A stretch of DNA of 44,942 nt from Intrasporangium oryzae NRRL B-24470 (GCF_000576595.1 NZ_AWSA01000038.1:1-44942), one strand, 5' to 3'. Counted from the stretch's first letter, positions 26,657 to 35,547 are shown. Notes: a model not told the origin generated them from the sequence alone. Made by a program: numbers and translations.

Positions 26657-27759
26657 CGACGAACCCGCTCGACGCCGACCGCCCGCCGGAGCTGCCTCGC
26701 AGTGGCCGTCGCGGGGGCGGCGGGGATGTCCGCCGGCGGCGTCGCGACGAGTCGATCATGGTCCCGGACGCCGAGTTCCAGAGCTATTACGGTCACCAGG
26801 TCGTCAAGCCCGCTCCGTGGAAGAAGGAGATCCCCTCCTACCTCTTCCTCGGCGGTGTCGCCGCCGGCTCGGCCCTCATCGGCGCCGGGGGTGCAGCGGC
26901 CGGGCTGTCGAGCCTGCGGCGGATCGGACGGGTCACGGCCGTCGGGGCGGCAGCCCTCGGTGGGGCCGCGCTCGCCAAGGACCTCGGCAAGCCGAGCCGG
27001 GCCCTCAACATGATGCGCACGGTCAAGCTGACCTCGCCCATGTCGGTGGGCTCCTGGATCCTCACGGCGTTCAGCGGCTTCGCCGGCACGGCGCTCGCAG
27101 CCGAGGTCGGGCGGAGCGTGCTCGACCGCGACTCCTTCCTCGCCAAGCTCCTGCGCGTCGTGGAGCCGCCGGCCACCGTCGGGTCGGCCCTCTTCGCGCC
27201 GCCGCTCGCCGCATACACCGCTGTGCTGCTGAGCGACACCGCCAGCCCGACCTGGCACGAGTCCTACCGCGAGCTGCCCTTCGTTTTCGTCAGCTCGGCC
27301 AACGCGGCGGCGTCCGGCCTGGCCCTGCTCGCGGCGCCCACGGCCGAGAACGGTCCCGCGCGGAAGCTCGCTGCGGTGAGCGCTGCGGCCGAGGTCGTGG
27401 CCTTCGAGCGGATGCAGCGCACGCTCGGCCCGACGCTCTCCGCGCCGCTCCACGAGGGCAGGGCGGGCGCCTTGCTCAGGGTGAGCAAGCTCCTGACGGT
27501 CGGAGGTGCGGTGGGTGCCGTCCTCTTCGGGCACAAGCGCACCGGAGCGGCCCTGAGCGGCCTTGCGCTCCTGGCGGGTTCGGCCTGCACCCGGTTCGGC
27601 GTCTTCGAAGCCGGGATCGAGTCCGCCAAGGACCCGCGCCAGACCGTCGAGCCGCAGAAGCAGCGGCTCGAGGGGCGCCGCGCCGCGGGCGCGTCGGGGG
27701 GCTCCATCACCACCAGCCGGTCCACTGATATGCCGGCTCTCCAGGGAGGTTCGACATGA
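26653..27759 (+). CDS. nrfD: NrfD-family membrane subunit of formate dehydrogenase
   Basis: A 368-aa polytopic protein with about eight hydrophobic segments, the first being IPSYLFLGGVAAGSALIGAG. The start of the membrane part (PAPWKKEIPSYLFLGGVAAG) is characteristic of NrfD/PsrC proteins, which carry electrons to or from quinones without haem. It probably links formate oxidation to the menaquinone pool in place of the cytochrome b subunit of FDH-N. Start and stop both overlap neighbours as ATGA. The N-terminus has a Gly/Arg-rich basic stretch facing the cytoplasm. Confidence 0.9.
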   Translation: MTTNPLDADRPPELPRSGRRGGGGDVRRRRRDESIMVPDAEFQSYYGHQVVKPAPWKKEIPSYLFLGGVAAGSALIGAGGAAAGLSSLRRIGRVTAVGAAALGGAALAKDLGKPSRALNMMRTVKLTSPMSVGSWILTAFSGFAGTALAAEVGRSVLDRDSFLAKLLRVVEPPATVGSALFAPPLAAYTAVLLSDTASPTWHESYRELPFVFVSSANAAASGLALLAAPTAENGPARKLAAVSAAAEVVAFERMQRTLGPTLSAPLHEGRAGALLRVSKLLTVGGAVGAVLFGHKRTGAALSGLALLAGSACTRFGVFEAGIESAKDPRQTVEPQKQRLEGRRAAGASGGSITTSRSTDMPALQGGST

Positions 27760-29069
27760 GCGATACCCGCCGCAGCGTGGCACCCGACGCGACCGGCGAC
27801 GCGGGACCAACCGGCAACCGCTGGTTGATCCTGGGGTGCGCCATCCTCGTCCAGCTGTCCATCGGGTCGGTCTACGCGTGGAGCGTGTTCGCCAAGGCGC
27901 TGCAAAGCAAGGAGGCGTTCGGCTGGTCGAAGACGGAGGCCGCGATCCCGTTCAGCGTGGTCATCGGAATGATCTTCGTCGGGAGCTTCGTCGGCGGGCG
28001 GATCCAGGACGCCCGCGGTCCGCGGACCGTCGCGATGGTCGGCGGCATCATCTACAGCATCGGGGTCATCCTCGCCTCGTTCGCGAGAACTGACTCCTCC
28101 CTCTGGCTCCTCGCCCTCGGCTACGGCGTCATCGGCGGCTTCGGCCTCGGCATGGTCTACATCGTGCCGATCGCCATGCTGCAGAAGTGGTTCCCCGATC
28201 GCCCGGGCCTCATCACCGGCATCGCGGTCGCAGGTTTCGGGTTCGGCGCCGTCATCACCGCACCGGTGGGGCAGGCCCTCATCGACCAGACCCCGAGCGT
28301 GCCGACGAAGGCCTTCCTCTGGCTCGGCATCGCCTATCTCGTGGCGCTGCTCGTCGGCACGTCGGTCTTCCGCAACCCGCCGGCGGGCTACGGAGCCGTC
28401 GCGTCGCCCTCGACCGCGACGCGCGATGCGACGGCAGACGAGCCGGTCGCGAGCGCCGACTTCACCGCGAACGAGGCCCTTCACACGAGGCAGTGGTACC
28501 TCCTGACGGGCATCCTCACCATGAGCGTCACGGCCGGCATCTCGCTCATCGCGGTCGCGGCCGGCACCGCCACGGACGTGGCTGGCTACTCCAAGACCGC
28601 CGCCGCCACCCTCGTGGGCCTCCTTGCCGTCTTCAACGGCGGAGGCCGGATCCTCTGGGGCTGGCTGTCCGACCTCATCGGCAAGATGCCCGCCTTCCTC
28701 GGGATCCTCGGGATCCAGGGGGTGTGCCTCCTGCTCATCCCGCACGCGTCCAACGCCGTGTTGTTCGCGGTGCTCGCAGCCCTCGTCTACACCTGCTACG
28801 GCGGTGGGTTCGGCACGATGCCCTCCACGGCCGGGACGTTCTTCGGGGTGAAGAACGTCGGGGCCATCTACGGCCTGATGCTGATCGGCTGGAGCATCGG
28901 GGGCATCGTCGGCCCGATCCTCATCGCCTCGCTGATCGGCGACCAGAAGGCGTACACGCTCGGGTTCACCGTCATCGGCATCATCACGCTCGTGTCCCTC
29001 CTCCTCCCGATCGTCACCAAGGCACCCAGTCCGCGCGCTCGGGTGGCGGAGACCGCCGCGCGCGCCTGA
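27756..29069 (+). CDS. OFA family MFS transporter (oxalate/formate antiporter type)
   Basis: A 437-aa, 12-helix major facilitator of the oxalate:formate antiporter family. It shows NRWLILGCAILVQLSIGSVYAWSVF split over residues 21-45, GGRIQDARGPRTVAMVGG (MFS motif A), MLQKWFPDRPGLITGIAVAG and YGGGFGTMPSTAGTFFG. Its ATG overlaps the nrfD stop (ATGA) behind AGGGAGG, so it is the fourth gene of the formate dehydrogenase operon. Formate uptake or exchange is the natural reading, although OFA members can move other monocarboxylates. A terminator follows. Confidence 0.88.
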   Translation: MSDTRRSVAPDATGDAGPTGNRWLILGCAILVQLSIGSVYAWSVFAKALQSKEAFGWSKTEAAIPFSVVIGMIFVGSFVGGRIQDARGPRTVAMVGGIIYSIGVILASFARTDSSLWLLALGYGVIGGFGLGMVYIVPIAMLQKWFPDRPGLITGIAVAGFGFGAVITAPVGQALIDQTPSVPTKAFLWLGIAYLVALLVGTSVFRNPPAGYGAVASPSTATRDATADEPVASADFTANEALHTRQWYLLTGILTMSVTAGISLIAVAAGTATDVAGYSKTAAATLVGLLAVFNGGGRILWGWLSDLIGKMPAFLGILGIQGVCLLLIPHASNAVLFAVLAALVYTCYGGGFGTMPSTAGTFFGVKNVGAIYGLMLIGWSIGGIVGPILIASLIGDQKAYTLGFTVIGIITLVSLLLPIVTKAPSPRARVAETAARA

Positions 29070-29093
29070 GCCGGCGCGCCACCTCTCGAGCCC

Positions 29094-29127
29094 GCAGCGC
29101 CTGCCCCACCCGTCGGGCAGGGGCTGC
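29094..29127. terminator. Bidirectional terminator between the formate operon and selD
   Basis: GCAGCGCCTGCCC and GGGCAGGGGCTGC pair over 13 positions with one mismatch around an eight-base loop, between two convergent stops (29069 and 29144). Confidence 0.65.
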
Positions 29128-29143
29128 GCTCTGTGGGCTGCCG

Positions 29144-30127
29144 TCAGTGCACGAGGACCGTGCTCGCCTCGCGCGGCACGAACTCCCCGACGACCGTCGC
29201 ACCGGGGATCTCGCCCGCGACGAGCAGACCGCCGCTCGTCTGGGCATCGGCGAGCAGGATCAGCTCGTCCTCGTCCACGCGCGCCTCGAGGTGTGGTCGC
29301 ACCCAGGCGAGGTTGCGGCGGCTCCCGCCCGGGACGAACCCCTGCGCGAGCGAGGACCTGGCCCCGTCCAGGTACGGAACCGCTGCAGAGTCGACGGCGG
29401 CGGTGACGCCGGAGGCCCGCGCCATCTTGTAGAGGTGGCCGAGCAGCCCGAACCCCGTCACGTCGGTCGCGGCCCGGACCCCGGCCGCAAGCGCCGCGGC
29501 AGCCGCGGTGTCGTTGAGGCTCGCCATGGACTCGACGGCATGGTCGAAGACCTCGCCCGTCGCCTTGTGCCGGTTGTTGAGCACGCCGACTCCGAGCGGC
29601 TTGGTCAGGCTGATCGGCAGGCCGGCCCGGGCGGCGTCGTTGCGCAGCAGGCGATCCGGGTCGCCGAGGCCGGTCACGGCCATCCCGTACTTCGGCTCGG
29701 GGTCGTCGATGCTGTGGCCGCCGGCGACGAGGCACGAGGCCTGTCGCGCCACGTCCATCCCCCCGCGCAGGACCTCCTGCGCCAGCTCGCGTGGCAGCAC
29801 CTCGCGCGGCCACCCGAGGAGGTTGACCGCGACGACCGGCCGCCCGCCCATGGCGTAGATGTCGGAGAGGGCGTTGGCGGCGGCGATGCGGCCCCAGTCG
29901 TACGGGTCGTCGACGACCGGCGTGAAGAAGTCGGCCGTCGCGAGGACCGCGAGACCGTCCTGGATCCGGACCGCCGCGGCGTCGTCGCCGTCGTCGAGCC
30001 CGACGAGCAGGTCGGGGGAGACGACGCCCGTCAGCCCGCGGACCATCTCCTCGAGCTCACCGGGCGGGATCTTGCAGGCGCACCCTCCGCCGTGGGCGAG
30101 CTGGGTGAGCCGGGGCGCGTCAGGCAT
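29144..30127 (-). CDS. selD: Selenide, water dikinase
   Basis: A 327-aa SelD makes selenophosphate from selenide and ATP, the selenium donor for Sec-tRNA. The N-terminal glycine-rich active site HGGGCACKIPP carries Cys16 and Lys19, matching Cys17/Lys20 of the E. coli enzyme. This copy uses Cys, so it does not itself need selenocysteine. AIM-synthase-like motifs follow (LLVGLDDGDDAAAVRI, TADFFTPVVDDPYDWGRIAA, LSDIYAMGGRP, ATDVTGFGLLGHL). ATG 30127 has no Shine-Dalgarno but a TACAGT -10-like box six bases ahead, suggesting a leaderless transcript. It is divergent from tRNA-Sec and selA. Confidence 0.96.
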   Translation of the reverse strand: MPDAPRLTQLAHGGGCACKIPPGELEEMVRGLTGVVSPDLLVGLDDGDDAAAVRIQDGLAVLATADFFTPVVDDPYDWGRIAAANALSDIYAMGGRPVVAVNLLGWPREVLPRELAQEVLRGGMDVARQASCLVAGGHSIDDPEPKYGMAVTGLGDPDRLLRNDAARAGLPISLTKPLGVGVLNNRHKATGEVFDHAVESMASLNDTAAAAALAAGVRAATDVTGFGLLGHLYKMARASGVTAAVDSAAVPYLDGARSSLAQGFVPGGSRRNLAWVRPHLEARVDEDELILLADAQTSGGLLVAGEIPGATVVGEFVPREASTVLVH

Positions 30128-30215
30128 GGCTCGACTGTATGCCGCTCAGCCTCGTGACGTGCCCGCGCGGGCGCCCGGCGTTGTCAGTCACCCCCCGCCG
30201 GGTACGTTGGGCCCT

Positions 30216-30311
30216 GGAGGTGTCTGGGCTCCTGGTGGTCCCCCCGGTCTTCAAAACCGGTGAGACCGAGCATCTCGGTCTGGCGGGTTCGATTCCCGTC
30301 CACCTCCGCCA
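30216..30311 (+). tRNA. selC: tRNA-Sec (anticodon UCA), CCA encoded
   Basis: A selenocysteine tRNA. The acceptor GGAGGTG pairs with CACCTCC (30301-30307), followed by G and an encoded CCA. The anticodon loop CTTCAAA (30249-30255) between CCGGT and ACCGG gives TCA at 30251-30253. The long variable arm has eight pairs (AGACCGAG-CAT-CTCGGTCT). The T arm is GCGGG-TTCGATT-CCCGT. The eighth acceptor pair expected in Sec tRNAs is a T-C mismatch here. It reads UGA and lies 73 bases ahead of selA. Confidence 0.95.
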
Positions 30312-30384
30312 CACGTGGCTCGTGCATCGCGACGAAGGACCCGGGGACGGACCCGGCGGACCGTGGACGGAGGAGGCGGACGAG

Positions 30385-31689
30385 GTGACCGACGAGGTGC
30401 CCGACCAGGACGCTCGCCGCCGGATCCCGCGCACCGACGCGCTCCTCGCCCTCCCGGCGCTCGTCGAGGCGGCGACCCGCCATGGCGAGCGGGTCGTCCG
30501 GGCCGCCGTCACCGAGGCCCAGCAGCAGGCGCGCGATGGCCGGATCACCCCGGAGGAGGTCCCCGCAGCGGCCGAGGCCGCGCTGCCCCGCCGGCCCACG
30601 AGCCTGCGGGCGGTCATCAACGCGACGGGGGTCGTCGTCCACACCAACATCGGGCGGGCCCCCTTGTCAGCAGGGGCGATCGAGGCGCTCTCGCTCGCCG
30701 CCGGCTACGTCGACGTGGAGTACGACGCCGAAACCGGCGCCCGGGCTCGCCGCGGCCGCGGCACGATCGCGGCCCTGCTCGACGCCGTCCCCGCTGCAGG
30801 GGGTGCCCTCGTCGTCAACAACGGCGCGGCGGCACTCGTCCTCGCCACGACCGCGCTCGCCGCCGGGCGCGAGGTCGTCGTGAGCCGCGGGGAGATGGTC
30901 GAGATCGGCGACGGGTTCCGCCTCCCCGACCTCATCGAGTCGACCGGTGCCCGGCTCCGGGAGGTCGGGACGACCAACCGGACCACCCTCGCCGACTACC
31001 GGGCCGCCGTCGGCCCTGAGACCGGGTGCATCCTCAAGGTCCACCCGAGCAACTTCCGCGTCGAGGGCTTCACCTCGTCGGTCGGCGTCGCGGAGCTGTC
31101 GACGCTGGGCCGGCCGGTCGTCATGGACATCGGCAGCGGGCTGCTCCACCCCGACCCGCTCCTGCCCGTCGAGCCGGACGCCACGACGGCCCTGACCGAC
31201 GGGGCGACGATCGTGACGGCGAGCGGCGACAAGCTCCTCGGCGGCCCGCAGGCGGGCATCATCCTCGGCGAGGCCGCCACGGTCGAGCGGCTCAGGAGGC
31301 ACCCTCTCGCCCGGGCGCTCCGGGTCGACAAGCTCACGCTGGCCGCGCTGGAGGCGACGGTCCGCGGCCCACGGACGCCGGTCACGGCATACCTCCACGC
31401 CGACCCCGCCGAGGCGCGACGGCGCACGGAGGCGCTGGCGGCAGCTCTGGGGCGCAAGGTCGTCGACGTGGTCGGCCGCGTCGGCGGCGGGGGTGCACCG
31501 GGTCTCGAGCTCCCGGGCTGCGCGGTCGAGCTGCCCGAGCGGTGTGCCGCCGGTCTCCGGCGCGGGGACCCGTGCGTCGTCGCGAGGGTCGAGCGCGGCC
31601 GCTGTCTCGTCGACCTCCGCTGCGTCCCACCCGAGCAGGACGACCGGCTCGAGGCAGCGATCCGGGCCGCCCTGGCCGACGGGATCTGA
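30385..31689 (+). CDS. selA: L-seryl-tRNA(Sec) selenium transferase
   Basis: A 434-aa PLP enzyme converting Ser-tRNA(Sec) to Sec-tRNA(Sec) with selenophosphate. It has the N-terminal PRTDALLALPALVEAATRHG, RAVINATGVVVHTNIGRAPL, VVNNGAAALVLATTALAAG, the HPSNFRVEGFT block and PLP lysine Lys283 in ASGDKLLGGPQAG. GTG 30385 is chosen because AGGAGG lies eight bases ahead; the frame is open further upstream, but that part overlaps the tRNA. selB starts three bases after the selA stop. Confidence 0.96.
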   Translation: MTDEVPDQDARRRIPRTDALLALPALVEAATRHGERVVRAAVTEAQQQARDGRITPEEVPAAAEAALPRRPTSLRAVINATGVVVHTNIGRAPLSAGAIEALSLAAGYVDVEYDAETGARARRGRGTIAALLDAVPAAGGALVVNNGAAALVLATTALAAGREVVVSRGEMVEIGDGFRLPDLIESTGARLREVGTTNRTTLADYRAAVGPETGCILKVHPSNFRVEGFTSSVGVAELSTLGRPVVMDIGSGLLHPDPLLPVEPDATTALTDGATIVTASGDKLLGGPQAGIILGEAATVERLRRHPLARALRVDKLTLAALEATVRGPRTPVTAYLHADPAEARRRTEALAAALGRKVVDVVGRVGGGGAPGLELPGCAVELPERCAAGLRRGDPCVVARVERGRCLVDLRCVPPEQDDRLEAAIRAALADGI

Positions 31690-31692
31690 CCG

Positions 31693-33468
31693 GTGCACGT
31701 CGTCGCCACCGCGGGCCACGTCGACCACGGCAAGTCGGCCCTCGTCCGCGCCCTGACCGGCATCGAGCCCGACCGTTGGGAGCAGGAGCGTCGGCGCGGC
31801 ATGACCATCGACCTCGGCTACGCCTGGACGACTCTCGACTCCGGTGAGGAGCTCGCCTTCGTCGACGTGCCCGGCCACCAGCGCTTCATCGGCAACATGC
31901 TGGCCGGACTCGGGCCCGCCCCAGCCGTCGTCTTCGTCGTGGCGGCCGACGAGGGGTGGCGCCGGCAGTCGACAGAGCACCTGGCCGCGGTCGACGCGCT
32001 GGGCATCGAGCACGGCCTGCTCGTCGTCACGCGCAGCGACCTCGCCGATCCGGCCGCGGCCCTGGACGACGCGGGGGAGCGGCTCGCGGGTTCGAGCCTC
32101 GGCCGGTGCGAGGCGGTGGCGGTCTCGGCGAGGACGGGGGACGGCATACCCCTGCTGCGCGCCGCTCTCGACCGTCTCGTCGCGCGGCTGCCCCGGCCGG
32201 CGACGGACGGTCGCCTGAGGCTGTGGGTCGACCGCGCGTTCACGATCCGGGGCAGCGGCACCGTCGTCACCGGCACCCTCGGCGAGGGGACCATCCGGGT
32301 CGGTGACCATCTCGAGGTCGCAGGCCGCTCGGTGACGGTCCGCGGGCTCCAGTCCCTCGAGCGGGCTCGTGACACCGTGCCCGCGGTCGCGCGCGTGGCC
32401 GTCAACCTTCGCGGCATCGGGACGGACGAGGTCGCCCGGGGCGACGTGCTGCTGAGCCCGGGCGCGTGGGTCCCCACCGCGACCGTGGACGTGCGCCTCG
32501 GTATGCCGCAGAGCGCGCTGCCCACGCACGCGATGGTCCACGTCGGCACCGTCGCGGTCGAGGCCCGCGTTCGCCCGCTCTCGGGAGACGCGGCCCGGCT
32601 CACCCTGCGCGAACCGCTGCCCCTCCGTGCGGGGGACCGGGCCATCCTCAGGGACCCCGGGGCCCAGCGGGTGCTCTCCGGGGTTCTCGTCGTGGACACG
32701 GACCCGCCCGTCCTGCGGCGCAGGGGCGCGGCAGCGCGGCGGGGGGAGGAGCTCGGCACGTACACCGGCGGTCCGGACCTCGTGCACGAGGTCGACCGAC
32801 GCGGTGCGATGCGGGTCGCCGAGGCTCGAGGGCTGGGGATCGATGTCGACGAAAAGCTGAGCGCCACAAGCCAGTTCATCGGTCGTCACGGCGACTGGCT
32901 GGTCAACCGAACCACGTGGGCGGGTTGGGGCGAGGCTCTCGTCGGCGCCCTGCGACGGCGCGCAGCCGACGACCCGCTCGACCCCACGCTGACCCTCGAG
33001 GCGGCACGAGCCGTTGCGGGCATCCCCGACCGCGACCTCGTGGCGGAGGTCGCCACGTCCGCTGGTGCAGAGGTCCTGGCCGGCCGCGTCGGGCTCGTCG
33101 GCGTGACGCCCTCGCTCGGTGACCGAGCGGAAGCAGGTCTGCAGGCGATCGAGGCACGGCTCGCGGTGGAGCCGTTCGCGGCGCCGGAGGCGCGCGAGCT
33201 CGAGGCGGCCGGGCTGGGTCCGCGCGAGATCGCCGCCGCTGCGCGCCTCGGGCGGGTCCTCCGGCTGCCCGATGACGTCCTGCTCCTGCCCAAGGCCCCG
33301 GCCCTCGCCATGCGCACGCTTGCCGCGCTGCCTCAGCCGTTCACGACGAGCGATGCCCGGCAGGCGCTCGGCTCCACCCGTCGGGTCGTCATCCCGCTGC
33401 TCGAGCACCTGGATGCGCGGGGCTGGACGCGGCGGCTCGACGGCTCTCACCGCGAGGTCCGGCGGTAG
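31693..33468 (+). CDS. selB: Selenocysteine-specific elongation factor SelB
   Basis: A 591-aa EF-Tu-like GTPase that carries Sec-tRNA to UGA codons and binds the SECIS hairpin. It has G1 GHVDHGKS (residues 8-15), GMTIDLGY (switch I), DVPGHQRF (G3) and TRSD (G4, in place of NKxD). Two beta-barrel domains follow (AFTIRGSGTVVTGTLGEG) and then C-terminal winged helices for mRNA binding (about residues 390-591). GTG 31693 starts four bases after the selA stop codon begins, so the two are coupled. The 3' end overlaps the opposite-strand gene by 80 bases. Confidence 0.96.
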   Translation: MHVVATAGHVDHGKSALVRALTGIEPDRWEQERRRGMTIDLGYAWTTLDSGEELAFVDVPGHQRFIGNMLAGLGPAPAVVFVVAADEGWRRQSTEHLAAVDALGIEHGLLVVTRSDLADPAAALDDAGERLAGSSLGRCEAVAVSARTGDGIPLLRAALDRLVARLPRPATDGRLRLWVDRAFTIRGSGTVVTGTLGEGTIRVGDHLEVAGRSVTVRGLQSLERARDTVPAVARVAVNLRGIGTDEVARGDVLLSPGAWVPTATVDVRLGMPQSALPTHAMVHVGTVAVEARVRPLSGDAARLTLREPLPLRAGDRAILRDPGAQRVLSGVLVVDTDPPVLRRRGAAARRGEELGTYTGGPDLVHEVDRRGAMRVAEARGLGIDVDEKLSATSQFIGRHGDWLVNRTTWAGWGEALVGALRRRAADDPLDPTLTLEAARAVAGIPDRDLVAEVATSAGAEVLAGRVGLVGVTPSLGDRAEAGLQAIEARLAVEPFAAPEARELEAAGLGPREIAAAARLGRVLRLPDDVLLLPKAPALAMRTLAALPQPFTTSDARQALGSTRRVVIPLLEHLDARGWTRRLDGSHREVRR

Positions 33469-33877
33469 GCCTGTCGGCTGTCGTCCCCGTCGGACCTTTC
33501 GAGGAGCGCCAACCGATGAGGAGGCACAACGCCGCCAGCGGGATCTCGATGACGGCCGCGCTGAGGAGCGCGCCGGCATACGCCCAGCCCGGCTGGCTGA
33601 GGGTGACGTCGAACCACGCGTCGACGAGGAACACCATCGCCGTCATCGGCGCCACCTGGGCCACGGCGGCCGCCCGTAGCCGCATCAACACCGTCGTGGC
33701 GAGCAGCCCGACGACCTCGAGGATGTCGAGGCCGATCCAGCTGACGTCCCAATGTCGCACCGTCGCAGAGGTGCCCAGCGTGGCGCCCAGGACGGCGATC
33801 CAGCCCACCAGGAGAGCCGCGCAGGCCGCAAGGACCCAGGGCACCCGGTGTGCGTCAATCAGGCTTCTCGCTCGCAT
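33389..33877 (-). CDS. Small integral membrane protein
   Basis: A 162-aa protein with four hydrophobic segments: WVLAACAALLVGWIAVLGA, WIGLDILEVVGLLATTVLM, VAPMTAMVFLVDAWFDVTL and YAGALLSAAVIEIPLAALCL. A hydrophilic Arg/Ala/Pro tail follows and overlaps the 3' end of selB on the other strand. The FLVDAWFDV and RHWDVSWIGLDILE motifs recall an actinobacterial uncharacterised membrane family; no function is known. Start ATG 33877 is uncertain (ATG 33907 is also possible), and neither has a clear ribosome binding site. Confidence 0.65.
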   Translation of the reverse strand: MRARSLIDAHRVPWVLAACAALLVGWIAVLGATLGTSATVRHWDVSWIGLDILEVVGLLATTVLMRLRAAAVAQVAPMTAMVFLVDAWFDVTLSQPGWAYAGALLSAAVIEIPLAALCLLIGWRSSKGPTGTTADRPTAGPRGESRRAAASSPAHPGARAAG

Positions 33878-34110
33878 AAGAGCACGGTAGGAACAGGCCC
33901 GCTCCATCGGGAATCAGGTACGCCACGGATCCGTCCCTGAGTGGACTCGCCGACGTGTCGGGATCACTGCGCCCGGAACCGGGATCCCACGTCGTCCTGG
34001 GCGGATACTGCGGGCATGACCACCGACCGCGGCTGCCCTCGTGCCCATCGACCTGGGAGATCCGTGGCGCGCGAGGGATTCCCGAACGGCAAGGTCAGGG
34101 AGGGGCGGGC

Positions 34111-35364
34111 GTGACCCCGACGTGGTGGGCCCTGGCGGCGCTCGGCGCGCTCGGTGTCGCGCTGACCGTCGCGGCGATCGTGCTGGTGCCCTGGCGGGGG
34201 CCCACCCCGACCCGCGCCGAGTGCTCGGCGGTGCTGCGTGACCTGCCGGCCGGCATGGTCGCGAGAGGTCGGGCACTGCACGCCGCGCTGCGCCCCAGCT
34301 CCTACGGCTCTCTGCTGCTCGGCCTGGTGGTGCCTTTGCTGCTCGGGCTCACCCCGGCCGGCGCCCGGATCGTCGGCTGGGTGGCCCAGCCGTTCGGCGG
34401 GCACTGGCTCGCCGAGGCCGTGTTCGGCGGCCTGGTCGTCCTCATGATGGTGTGGGTGGTGTCCCTGCCGTTCAGTGCGTGGCGCCACACCGTGCTGCGC
34501 GACTATGGGCTGTCCACCCAGGGCTGGGGCGGGTGGGCGGTCGACCTGCTCAAGGGCGGCGCAGTCGGCGCGGTGACCGGGGCTGTGGTGCTCGCCGGGT
34601 TCTACACCCTGACCCATCTCGCACCGGTCTGGTGGTGGGCCTTCGGAGCCGTGGGTGCCGCAGGCCTCGTGGTGCTGCTGTCCTTCGTCTTCCCCGTCCT
34701 CGTCGAGCCGGTGTTCAACAGGTTCACGGGCATGCAGCCGGGGCCACTGCGTGACGAGCTCGTCAGGATGGCGGCACGGGACGGCATACAGGTGGGGGAG
34801 GTCCTGGTCGCGGACGCGTCGCGGCGGACCGCCGGGCTCAACGCCTACGTGTCCGGCTTCGGCGCCACCCGGCGGGTCGTGGTCTACGACACCCTGGTCC
34901 GCGAAGCGCGTCCGGGTGAGGTGCGCAGTGTCGTTGCGCACGAGCTGGGCCACGCGAAGGACCGCGACCCGGAGGTGGGCACGCTGCTCGGGGCGATCGG
35001 CGCCGCGGCCGCCGTCGTGGGGCTCTACCTGGTCGGGCAGTGGGATGCCCTGCTCCACCGGGCCGGGGTCGACTCGATCGGCTCACCGAGCGCGATCGGG
35101 CTGGTGCTCGCGGTGATGGCGGTGGTGGGCCTCGTCAGCAGCCCTGCGCAGAACGTCGTCTCTCGTCGGGTCGAGGCCCGTGCCGACCAGCATGCGCTCC
35201 GGCTGACCGGCGACCCGGCCGAGTTCGCCGCGATGCAGCTGCGCCTGGCCGAGGTCAACATCGCCGACGTCCAGCCGCCCCGGATCGAGTACGTCCTGTT
35301 CGCCACGCACCCCGACACCGTGGAACGCCTGGCCGCGGCTCGGCAGCCGGCGGCCAGCCCCTGA
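34111..35364 (+). CDS. M48 family (Ste24/CAAX-type) metallopeptidase
   Basis: A 417-aa membrane zinc protease. Several transmembrane helices precede the active site HELGHAKD (His277, Glu278, His281). The third ligand region EARADQHALRLTG follows near residue 360. SWLYVSGFG-like NAYVSGFGATRRVVVYDTL before the zinc site is typical of Ste24/HtpX proteins. These cut membrane proteins or lipoproteins in quality control; no prenylated CAAX substrates are expected in bacteria. GTG 34111 has AGGGAGGGG eight bases ahead. It is a single gene; the 233-base gap before it holds no clear gene. Confidence 0.9.
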   Translation: MTPTWWALAALGALGVALTVAAIVLVPWRGPTPTRAECSAVLRDLPAGMVARGRALHAALRPSSYGSLLLGLVVPLLLGLTPAGARIVGWVAQPFGGHWLAEAVFGGLVVLMMVWVVSLPFSAWRHTVLRDYGLSTQGWGGWAVDLLKGGAVGAVTGAVVLAGFYTLTHLAPVWWWAFGAVGAAGLVVLLSFVFPVLVEPVFNRFTGMQPGPLRDELVRMAARDGIQVGEVLVADASRRTAGLNAYVSGFGATRRVVVYDTLVREARPGEVRSVVAHELGHAKDRDPEVGTLLGAIGAAAAVVGLYLVGQWDALLHRAGVDSIGSPSAIGLVLAVMAVVGLVSSPAQNVVSRRVEARADQHALRLTGDPAEFAAMQLRLAEVNIADVQPPRIEYVLFATHPDTVERLAAARQPAASP

Positions 35365-35547
35365 CCGGGCCGGGCCACGTCGCCTCGGGCCGCCAGCGGG
35401 ACGGCCCCCTACCACCACTCCGAACTGCGAGGACGGTACGCAGTTGCCTAAAGGCTCGACGACTGCCGCCTCAGCGCGACGATGGGATGCGTTGGGACGG
35501 CCCTGCTGACCCATCGACAACTGCCTCAACTCCAAAGGACACCTCAC

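Noticed and set aside
30139-30384. Upstream extension of selA through the tRNA-Sec gene
   Set aside because: The added residues are tRNA sequence read as protein; a proper AGGAGG and GTG mark the start at 30385.
33955-34110. N-terminal extension of the M48 peptidase
   Set aside because: The extra part is non-hydrophobic and unlike the family, and a good ribosome binding site precedes GTG 34111.
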